The notes under the pieces are model-generated. The model was not told the origin of the DNA. It saw only the letters and a list, made by a program, of their open reading frames with translations, and did no database searches. This document shows, in pieces, positions 57,849 to 64,000 of a DNA stretch of 64,000 nucleotides. The position numbers and the translations under genes are program-made. The DNA comes from Streptomyces lomondensis (GTDB lineage Bacteria > Actinomycetota > Actinomycetes > Streptomycetales > Streptomycetaceae): assembly GCF_014651035.1 (NCBI RefSeq), contig NZ_BMWC01000001.1, positions 1,519,581-1,583,580 of the forward strand. The letters run 5' to 3'. Positions within the stretch are counted from its first letter, which is position 1, and every line of letters starts with the position of its first letter.

Positions 57849-58682
57849 TCACTGGTAGCTGATGTCCGAGGCCTTGAACTTGCAGGTCTTGCCGTCCGGG
57901 CCGGCCGGGGTCAGCTCCTTGGGCTCCTTGCCCGTGTTGTTGCCCTCGAAGCGCACACACGTCTTGATCTTCTTCTTGCTGTCGCCGTGGATGCGGATCT
58001 TCGACAGCGTGGCCGTGTCGCCGTAGTTGGCGTTCACACCGACGATCGAGTTCATCGGCGCCGTGACGTCGATGTCGTCGAGCACGATCGTGCGCTTGTA
58101 CTGCGTCTTGCAGTTGCCGCAGGAGCGCACGAGCTTGCCGGCGTTCTGCACCTGGAAGCCCGACACGTTCAGCGTGCCCGCTCCGTTGAACTGGAGCACC
58201 TTGTCGTCGGCGTTGCGCGCGCCGCCGCCGATCACCTTGTACACCGCCGACGACGACTTGCCCTTGAAGCTGGCCGCGTCCTCGCCGACGTCCGTCCACC
58301 AGACGTTCTCCAGGGTGCAGCTGCCCTTGCAGTGCACGCCGTCCGCGGCCGGGGTGCCGATGATGACGTTCTTGAGGACCGCGCCGTCGGCCAGCTCGAA
58401 GAGCGGGTCCTGGCCCTCGTCCTGGCCGCCGCCGCCGAGCGCGCCGGTGCCGTAGAACATCTTCATCCCGCCGTCGCGGACACCGGAGACCGAGATGGTC
58501 TTCGCCACGGGCGCCTTGCCCTTGTCCGTGGGCCAGGAGGACGCGGCGCCCGCCGTCGACAGCAGCGACGTCGTGATGATCGCCGCTCCCGTGATGCCGA
58601 ACGCCGACACTCCGGCGATCAGCGCCCGCCGCTTGGTGACCCGGCGGCGATGGCGGACGCGCTGTTCTGCTGGTGCAGTCAT
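57849..58682 (-). CDS. Secreted pectate lyase (PL3)
   Basis: A 277-residue compact beta-helix lyase. A basic signal (V-R-H-R-R-R-V-T-K-R-R) ends near A-G-A (47). The mature protein has the PL3 pattern G-M-K-M-F-Y-G, F-E-L-A-D-G-A-V-L-K-N-V-I-I-G, A-D-G-V-H-C-K-G-S-C-T-L-E-N-V-W-W and D-V-G-E-D-A. The paired cysteines and the catalytic Arg/Lys segment (K-T-C-V-R-F-E-G) are present. ATG 58682 follows GAGGAA. It is downstream of, and co-directional with, an ECF sigma factor and its membrane partner. Confidence 0.87.
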   Translation of the reverse strand: MTAPAEQRVRHRRRVTKRRALIAGVSAFGITGAAIITTSLLSTAGAASSWPTDKGKAPVAKTISVSGVRDGGMKMFYGTGALGGGGQDEGQDPLFELADGAVLKNVIIGTPAADGVHCKGSCTLENVWWTDVGEDAASFKGKSSSAVYKVIGGGARNADDKVLQFNGAGTLNVSGFQVQNAGKLVRSCGNCKTQYKRTIVLDDIDVTAPMNSIVGVNANYGDTATLSKIRIHGDSKKKIKTCVRFEGNNTGKEPKELTPAGPDGKTCKFKASDISYQ

Positions 58683-58723
58683 GTACCGATTCCTCAAATG
58701 GGGGGTGACTCTTGCGCCTGGTG

Positions 58724-58751
58724 GTCGCCACTGGTGAGGAAAGGGTTGCCG
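58724..58751 (-). promoter_or_regulatory. ECF-type promoter candidate of the PL3 gene
   Basis: On the minus strand the same 14-base block CGGCAACCCTTTCC (complement of 58738-58751) is followed, 16 bases after GGCAACC, by CGAC (complement of 58724-58727). Transcription would start about 35 bases before ATG 58682. Confidence 0.5.
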
Positions 58752-58767
58752 CGTCTTCAGGAATTTT

Positions 58768-59616
58768 TCACGAGTCGTCGTCCGCGTCGTCGTCCACGGC
58801 GGCGAAACCGCCGCCCACGGACAGCCGTTCCGCGCCGGCGGCGGCCGTCACCGTGTAGCGGTCCGCGCCGGCGTCGCGGCCGCCGCGGTCGTGGTCGAAC
58901 TGCCCCGCGAACACCCACTCGCCCGCCGGGACCGTGCGGCCCTCCTTGAGGGTCCAGGTGTAGACGAGGAAGCCGCCCTGCTGCGCGACCGTGAGGGTGA
59001 AGTCGTGCTCGGGCAGGGAGCGCCAGGCACCGGCGTCGGAGACCCCACCGGTCTGGGCGACCCGCAACCGCACGGTCAGGTCGGTCAGTTGCTCGCGGGT
59101 CTTGAGGGTGATGTTGCTCTGCGCCCAGAAGTCGTTGCTGTGCGGGTCCACCGAGCCGTCCGACCACAGCGGCCCGTCCTCCGTGGCCGCGGGCGGCCGC
59201 TCGGCGGCGGGCGGGCTCGGCGTCTTCGAAGGCGGCGGGCCGGACTCCCGCTGCTCCGGCGGGCTGCTCGGCGTCGGGTCCACCGGCGGCGCGGGCGCCC
59301 GGCTCGTCGCCTCCGGCGACGGCGTGGGCGTCGGCGACGTCGCCACCTCCTGCTGCTGCGGGGCGGTCTCCTCCTTCACCGCGGACGCGACCGCGTAACC
59401 GCCCACCGCCAGCACGCTCGCCACCGCGGCCGTCGCACCGGCCACCCGCATCCAGCCGAACACCGGCGGACGCGTCGCTCGGTGGCCGGAACCGGCCGGA
59501 CCGGCCATGCCGCGCTCGACCCGGGCCAGGATGCGCTCCCGGTCGGGCTCGTGGCCCCCGGCCGCCTCGTGCAGCCGGGTGCGCAGGTCCTCGTGCACGT
59601 CCCGCCGCATGGTCAT
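58768..59616 (-). CDS. Membrane protein coupled to the ECF sigma factor, possible anti-sigma factor
   Basis: A 282-residue protein with a cytoplasmic N-terminus (about 1-55, H-E-D-L-R-T-R-L-H-E-A-A), one membrane span (about 57-78), a long proline/serine-rich wall-spanning linker (about 90-145) and an extracytoplasmic beta-rich domain (about 150-270) that ends in an acidic tail. Its start overlaps the sigma gene stop by four bases, the usual arrangement for an anti-sigma factor. No zinc anti-sigma H-x3-C-x2-C motif is visible, so regulation could differ. The outer domain might sense a wall or substrate signal. Confidence 0.6.
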   Translation of the reverse strand: MTMRRDVHEDLRTRLHEAAGGHEPDRERILARVERGMAGPAGSGHRATRPPVFGWMRVAGATAAVASVLAVGGYAVASAVKEETAPQQQEVATSPTPTPSPEATSRAPAPPVDPTPSSPPEQRESGPPPSKTPSPPAAERPPAATEDGPLWSDGSVDPHSNDFWAQSNITLKTREQLTDLTVRLRVAQTGGVSDAGAWRSLPEHDFTLTVAQQGGFLVYTWTLKEGRTVPAGEWVFAGQFDHDRGGRDAGADRYTVTAAAGAERLSVGGGFAAVDDDADDDS

Positions 59617-60212
59617 CGGTCCCTCCCTCCGCCCTCACCCGTGCGCAAGCCTTCCACGGCGGGTGAGCAACGGGGCGCGCCCACCGCCGCGTGCATCCGC
59701 TGCGGCACTCCCTGTGTGCCCAGCAACCGCTGGAGTTCGGCCATTCCCTTCGAGGTCTGGCTCTTCACCGTACCGACCGATACGCCGAGGGCGAGCGCGG
59801 TGTCCTTCTCCGACAGGTCGAACGCGTGCCGCAGCACCACACAGGCCCGCTTGCGGAACGGCAGCCTGCGCAACGCCTCCTGGACGTCGACCACGCCCGC
59901 GACGTCCGGGTTCTCGGTGTTCTCCTCGCGCTGTGACCAGAACAGGGCGATGCGCCGCCGCTCCCGCACGGCACTGCGGATCCGGGTGCGGGCCAGGTTG
60001 GCGACCACACCGCGCGCGTAGGCCGCCGGGTGGTCGGCCGCGCGCACCCGGTCCCAGCGGTGCCACAGCGCCAGTAACGCGTCCGCCGCCAGGTCGTCGG
60101 CGGTGTCCGATTCGCCCGTCAGCAAGTAGGCGAGGCGGGACAGTTCGGCGTAGTGGCGCTCGAAGAAGGCGTGGAACTCCACGGAGGCGGCGTCGTCGAC
60201 GACTGTGCCCAC
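59613..60212 (-). CDS. ECF RNA polymerase sigma factor (SigE family)
   Basis: A 199-residue sigma factor. Region 2 (about 12-75) has F-E-R-H-Y-A-E-L-S-R-L-A-Y-L-L-T-G and A-A-D-A-L-L-A-L-W-H-R-W; region 4 (about 120-165) has L-P-F-R-K-R-A-C-V-V-L-R-H and A-L-G-V-S-V-G-T-V-K-S-Q-T-S-K. This is the SigE-family (TIGR02983-like) pattern. GTG 60212 is chosen because GAGGAGAGG precedes it; upstream starts give an unlikely leader. With its membrane partner and the PL3 lyase it forms a possible regulatory unit. Confidence 0.87.
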   Translation of the reverse strand: MGTVVDDAASVEFHAFFERHYAELSRLAYLLTGESDTADDLAADALLALWHRWDRVRAADHPAAYARGVVANLARTRIRSAVRERRRIALFWSQREENTENPDVAGVVDVQEALRRLPFRKRACVVLRHAFDLSEKDTALALGVSVGTVKSQTSKGMAELQRLLGTQGVPQRMHAAVGAPRCSPAVEGLRTGEGGGRDR

Positions 60213-60483
60213 GGGCGACCTCTCCTCGCAGCGGCTTCGGGCACTCCCGGCCGGAGGGTGCCGGTGAGTGTCATGTAGATGACATGTGATCATCCGGGGG
60301 AGGTCCGGACGAGATCGGGAAGCGTAGCAGCGTTCTCAGGATGGTTCGTACGGAGCTTCGAACGGCGTATAGCGGGCCGGACTCTGATTCCGTAACACGA
60401 AGAAAACCTGAACGTGGTTCAACGCAGGAACAATCCAGCCAGCATCCGCACACCGATCACCCAGGCACCGAGGAGCACCAGCC

Positions 60484-61941
60484 ATGTCCGAATCGCAGAA
60501 GGTGGCCGACCGGCCCGACGCCGCACCACCCGCGGTGAACAGCGTCGACCGGTTCTTCAAGATCTCCGAGCGGGGGTCCACCTTCGGCCGTGAGATCCGC
60601 GGCGGCTTCGCCACGTTCTTCACGATGGCCTACATCCTTGTCCTGAATCCCATCATCCTGGGCAGCGCCAAGGACAAGTTCGGGCACCAGCTGGACGCCG
60701 TCCAGCTCACCACCGCCACCGCCCTGGTGGCCGCGGTCATGACGATCATCATGGGCGTGGCCGGGAACCTGCCCCTCGCGCTCGCCGCCGGGCTCGGCCT
60801 GAACGCCGTGGTCGCCTTCCAGATCGCCCCGCTGATGAGCTGGGACGACGCGATGGGCCTGATCGTCCTCGAAGGCCTGCTGATCTGCGTGCTGGTGGTG
60901 ACCGGCCTGCGCGAGGCCGTCATGCACGCCATACCCCAGCCGCTCAAGCAGGCGATCAGCGTCGGCATCGGCCTGTTCATCGCCTTCATCGGCTTCGTCG
61001 ACGCCGGGTTCGTCAGCCGCATCCCGGACGCCGCGAACACCACCGTCCCCGTTCAGCTGGGCGGCACCGGCACCCTCACCGGCTGGCCGATGCTGGTCTT
61101 CTGCCTCGGCGTGCTGCTGACGATCGGACTGCTCGCCCGCCAGGTCAAGGGCGCCATCCTGATCAGCATCGTCACCATGACCGCGCTGGCCATAGTGATC
61201 AACTCCATGGCGGACATCAAGAGCTGGGGCCTGACCACACCCTCCTGGCCCGACAAGCTCGTCGACGCCCCCGACTTCGGGCTCCTCGGCGGCTTCGACC
61301 TGTTCGGCGCCTTCAGCGCCCCCGGCGTCGGGGTCATCACCGTCGTCCTGCTGGTCTTCACCCTGATCCTGTCCGACTTCTTCGACACCATGGGCACGGT
61401 CGTCGGCGTCAGCGCCGAGGCGGGCCTGCTCGACGAGGAGGGCAAGGTCCCGAACCTCGGGCGGGTGCTGCTGATCGACGGTGCCGCGGCCGTCGCGGGC
61501 GGCGCGGCCTCGGCCTCCTCCGCCACCTCCTACATCGAGTCGGCGGCCGGCGTCGGCGAGGGCTCGCGCACCGGCTTCTCCAACCTCGTCACCGGCGGCC
61601 TGTTTGCCCTCGCGCTGTTCCTGACCCCGCTGCTCACCATCGTCCCGCTCCAGGCGGCCGCCCCGGCCCTGGTCGCCGTCGGCTTCCTGATGATGACCCA
61701 GGTCAAGCACATCGACTGGGACCGCTACGACATCGCCATCCCCGCGTTCCTCACCATCGCCGTGATGCCGTTCACCTACTCCATCACCAACGGCATCGGT
61801 GCCGGCTTCCTGGCCTACGTCGCCATCAAGGCCGTGCTCGGCAAGGCCAGGGAAGTGCACTGGCTGCTGTGGGCCACCTCGGCGCTGTTCCTGGTGTACT
61901 TCGCGATCGACCCGATCGAGCAGCTCCTCGGAGCCAAGTAA
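60484..61941 (+). CDS. NCS2 family purine permease (AzgA type)
   Basis: A 485-residue transporter with about 12-14 spans. The start R-F-F-K-I-S-E-R-G-S-T-F-G-R-E-I-R-G-G, F-T-M-A-Y-I-L-V-L-N-P, and D-F-F-D-T-M-G-T-V-V-G (about 300) are signatures of AzgA-like guanine/hypoxanthine:proton symporters. It imports purine bases. The 271-base gap upstream (60213-60483) has no other feature that I can support. A strong hairpin follows the gene. Confidence 0.87.
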   Translation: MSESQKVADRPDAAPPAVNSVDRFFKISERGSTFGREIRGGFATFFTMAYILVLNPIILGSAKDKFGHQLDAVQLTTATALVAAVMTIIMGVAGNLPLALAAGLGLNAVVAFQIAPLMSWDDAMGLIVLEGLLICVLVVTGLREAVMHAIPQPLKQAISVGIGLFIAFIGFVDAGFVSRIPDAANTTVPVQLGGTGTLTGWPMLVFCLGVLLTIGLLARQVKGAILISIVTMTALAIVINSMADIKSWGLTTPSWPDKLVDAPDFGLLGGFDLFGAFSAPGVGVITVVLLVFTLILSDFFDTMGTVVGVSAEAGLLDEEGKVPNLGRVLLIDGAAAVAGGAASASSATSYIESAAGVGEGSRTGFSNLVTGGLFALALFLTPLLTIVPLQAAAPALVAVGFLMMTQVKHIDWDRYDIAIPAFLTIAVMPFTYSITNGIGAGFLAYVAIKAVLGKAREVHWLLWATSALFLVYFAIDPIEQLLGAK

Positions 61942-61948
61942 CGGCGAA

Positions 61949-61978
61949 GGGCCGCCCCCGGGGGGAAGGGGGCGGCCC
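61949..61978. terminator. Bidirectional terminator between convergent genes
   Basis: A perfect 11-bp stem (61949-61959 with 61968-61978) with an 8-base purine loop lies between the purine permease and the minus-strand PBP gene. Confidence 0.7.
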
Positions 61979-62010
61979 ATCTGTACAGACGCCTCTGGGG
62001 CGGCTGGGGT

Positions 62011-63468
62011 TCAGTCCTTCAGCGCGGCTTCCATCATCGCCTTGGCGACCGGCGCCGCCAGGCCGTTGCCGCTGACCTCCGAGCGGGCCGCGTTCGACTG
62101 CTCCACGACCACCGCGACGGCGACCTCCTTGCCCGACGAGTCGGACTTGCCGTACGAGGTGAACCAGGCGTACGGCACCTGGCTGTTGTTCTCGCCGTGC
62201 TGGGCCGTACCCGTCTTGCCGCCCACGGTCGCGCCCGGGACCTGGGCGTTCGTGCCCGTGCCCTGCTCCACGACCGTACGCATCGCCGACTGGAGCTGCT
62301 CGGCGGTCGAGGAGGAGAGGATCTCCTTCGTGCCCGCCTCGTCGTCGTAGTCCTGCAACACATCACCGCCGCTGTTGGTGATCTGCGAAACCATATGCGG
62401 CGAGACCAGCTTGCCGCCGTTGGCTATGGCCGCCGACACCATGGCCATCTGCAGCGGGGTCGCGGTGACATCGAACTGGCCGATGCCCGTCAGGGCCGTC
62501 TGCGACGGGTACATGTCCGACGGGTACACGCTGGTGTAGGCCCGGACCGGCACGTCCAGCCTGTCGTCGTTGAAGCCGAACTTCTCGGCCATCGCCTTCA
62601 CCTTGTCCTGGCCCAGCTGGACGGCCATCTTGGCGAAGACGTTGTTGCACGAGTACTCCAGCGCCGTGCGGATCGTGGCGTTCGTGCAGGGCGCGTTCGG
62701 GTTCTCGTTCGTCAGGTCGCGGGTCGTGCCCGGCAGCGTGTACGGGTCCGGGCTGACCGTCTTCTCGTCCACCGACGAGTACAGCCCGTCCTCCAGCGCG
62801 GCCGCCGCCACCACCAGCTTGAACGTGGAGCCGGGCGGCAGCGGCTGCCGCAGCGCGCGGTTGACCAGCGGCTTCTCCGGATCGGAGGTGAGCTTCTTCC
62901 AGGCAGCCCCCGCCGTGTTGGCGTCCGTCAGCGACGACGGGTCGTACGACGGGGTCGACACGACGGCCAGGATCTTCCCGGTCTTCGGGTCGATGGCGAC
63001 GGCCCCGCCCTTCTTGTCGCCGAGCGCGTCGTACGCCGCCTTCTGCACGCCCGGGTCGATGGTCGTGACCACGTTGCCCGGCTCGGCCCGCTGGTTGGTG
63101 ATGGTGTCCATCACGGACTTCAGCCGGCTGTCCGTGCCGTTGAGGAGGTCGGTGTAGATGCCCTCCAGCTGGGTCGGCGCGTACGCCTGCGACGCGTAAC
63201 CCGTCACCGCCGCGTACAGCGGGCCGTCCGTGTACGTGCGCTTGTACTTGAGGTCGCTGTTCTTCGTCGGCGCCGAGCCGGTGATCGACCGGCCGGCCAC
63301 GATGATGTTCCCGAGCGGCGCCGAGTACGTCTCGATGGCGTTCCGCCGGTTGTCCTTGTCGTCTGCGAGCGCCTGGCCCTCGTAGAACTGCACCCAGGTC
63401 GCCCTGACCAGCAGGGCCAACACCAGCAGCAGCGCGAAGACCGATGCGCGCCTGATCGTCTTGTTCAT
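62011..63468 (-). CDS. pbpA: Class B penicillin-binding protein (PBP2/PbpA type)
   Basis: A 485-residue transpeptidase with one N-terminal membrane anchor (about 8-22). The catalytic motifs are S214-T-F-K217 (SxxK), S273-C-N275 (SxN) and K418-T-G-T (KTG). The short N-terminal dimerisation region (about 40-150) matches the compact PbpA form found near division genes in actinobacteria, though no rodA/ftsW gene is visible here. It cross-links peptidoglycan outside the membrane. It is followed upstream by a LuxR-type response regulator on the same strand, probably unrelated. Confidence 0.87.
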   Translation of the reverse strand: MNKTIRRASVFALLLVLALLVRATWVQFYEGQALADDKDNRRNAIETYSAPLGNIIVAGRSITGSAPTKNSDLKYKRTYTDGPLYAAVTGYASQAYAPTQLEGIYTDLLNGTDSRLKSVMDTITNQRAEPGNVVTTIDPGVQKAAYDALGDKKGGAVAIDPKTGKILAVVSTPSYDPSSLTDANTAGAAWKKLTSDPEKPLVNRALRQPLPPGSTFKLVVAAAALEDGLYSSVDEKTVSPDPYTLPGTTRDLTNENPNAPCTNATIRTALEYSCNNVFAKMAVQLGQDKVKAMAEKFGFNDDRLDVPVRAYTSVYPSDMYPSQTALTGIGQFDVTATPLQMAMVSAAIANGGKLVSPHMVSQITNSGGDVLQDYDDEAGTKEILSSSTAEQLQSAMRTVVEQGTGTNAQVPGATVGGKTGTAQHGENNSQVPYAWFTSYGKSDSSGKEVAVAVVVEQSNAARSEVSGNGLAAPVAKAMMEAALKD

Positions 63469-63523
63469 CCCGAACAGGAGGACGAGCGAGGCCGGGCGGA
63501 TCGTTCCCGCACGTCCGGTTTTC

Positions 63524-64000
63524 TCATCCGCCGTTAAGAAAGCCCGCTTCGTACGCCGCGATGACCGCCTGCGTGCGGTCCCGGGTGCCCGTCTTGGCCA
63601 GCACCGCCGCCACGTGCGACTTCACCGTGGCGGGACCGACCTCCATGCGGCGGGCGATCTCCGCGTTGGTCAGCCCCTGCGCCATCTGCTGCAGCACCTC
63701 CCGCTCGCGTCCCGTGAGCTTCGCCACCCAGGCGGGCGGCGCCGGGCGCGCGCGGGCGTGCTCGGTCGCGAGCGTGCGCACGGCCGCCGGGAACAGCAGG
63801 CTGTCGCTGCGCGCCACCAACCGGACCGCCTGCACCAGCGCGTCGGCGTCCGCCCGCTTCAGCAGGAACCCGGCGGCTCCGGCGCGCAGCGCGTCGTACA
63901 CGTAGGAGTCGTTCTCGAACGTCGTCACGACGACGATCCGGGGCGGCTCGTCCAGCGTGGCGAGGATCCGCTCGGTGGCGCGGATGCCGTCGACCTCCGG
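63524..64000 (-). CDS. LuxR/NarL-type response regulator (partial)
   Basis: The frame runs off the right edge, leaving 158 C-terminal residues. The receiver domain enters at P-E-V-D-G-I-R-A-T-E-R-I and shows V-V-V-T-T-F-E-N-D and A-G-A-A-G-F-L-L-K-R with the conserved lysine. The LuxR helix-turn-helix is L-T-G-R-E-R-E-V-L-Q-Q-M-A-Q-G-L-T-N-A-E-I-A-R-R-M with V-G-P-A-T-V-K-S-H-V. The phosphoacceptor Asp lies outside the window. Its partner kinase is probably just beyond the edge. Confidence 0.87.
   Translation of the reverse strand, partial: PEVDGIRATERILATLDEPPRIVVVTTFENDSYVYDALRAGAAGFLLKRADADALVQAVRLVARSDSLLFPAAVRTLATEHARARPAPPAWVAKLTGREREVLQQMAQGLTNAEIARRMEVGPATVKSHVAAVLAKTGTRDRTQAVIAAYEAGFLNGG

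Overview
The window reads as a Streptomyces chromosome. Its G+C is very high (about 72% by eye), genes start with ATG, GTG or TTG behind GGAGG-type ribosome sites, many secreted proteins carry twin-arginine signals, operons have 4-base start/stop overlaps, and intergenic palindromic repeats are common. From memory, gene order resembles the S. coelicolor stretch around SCO1875-SCO1912 (a SoxR-controlled monooxygenase next to dapA at one end; a pectate lyase, an ECF sigma factor and a PBP at the other). That correspondence is recalled, not computed.

Left edge (1-2949): the distal end of an actinomycete integrative and conjugative element of the pSAM2 type: the tail of a small Zn-ribbon-like protein, a RepSA-like replication initiator, an excisionase and a tyrosine integrase. 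No tRNA attachment site is visible. Core genes follow (3095-16952): a small secreted protein, dapA, a holin-like/DUF3618 membrane pair, an ABM monooxygenase behind a SoxR-like box, a secreted nuclease, a PhoX phosphatase behind a PHO box, and a Ro60 (rsr) gene preceded by two Y-RNA-like genes. One of these folds as a circularly permuted tRNA mimic. Next come a GntR regulator, ACC deaminase, a VOC protein and a LacI regulator.

Transport block (16994-27948): an ABC sugar importer behind a LacI-type palindrome, a TetR regulator, a two-domain TerD protein, and a polyol-type cluster on the minus strand (DeoR regulator, binding protein, two permeases, sorbitol-dehydrogenase-like enzyme). None of the three importers in the window has its own ATPase, which fits use of a shared MsiK-type ATPase.

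Pectin and arabinan block (28240-58682): uronate dehydrogenase and 5-dehydro-4-deoxyglucarate dehydratase are divergently transcribed from matching promoters. A GntR / DHDPS-like / IlvD-Edd operon looks like an arabinonate-type route that would meet the uronate route at 2,5-dioxopentanoate. A long plus-strand run then carries importer permeases, pectate lyases (PL1 x3, one more as a PL1-CE8 fusion, plus PL9 and PL3), pectin methylesterases, a rhamnogalacturonan acetylesterase, an alpha/beta-hydrolase, GH43 enzymes, a Gfo/Idh/MocA oxidoreductase, a DUF6807 protein and a sugar-binding lipoprotein. The second stand-alone pectinesterase has an apparent 1-base deletion in its signal peptide.

Right edge (58768-64000): a SigE-family ECF sigma factor with an overlapping membrane partner gene next to the PL3 lyase, an NCS2 purine permease, a class B penicillin-binding protein, and a LuxR-type response regulator cut by the window end. 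The PL9 and PL3 genes share a GGCAACC-type upstream motif that looks like an ECF promoter, which suggests the neighbouring sigma factor drives them.
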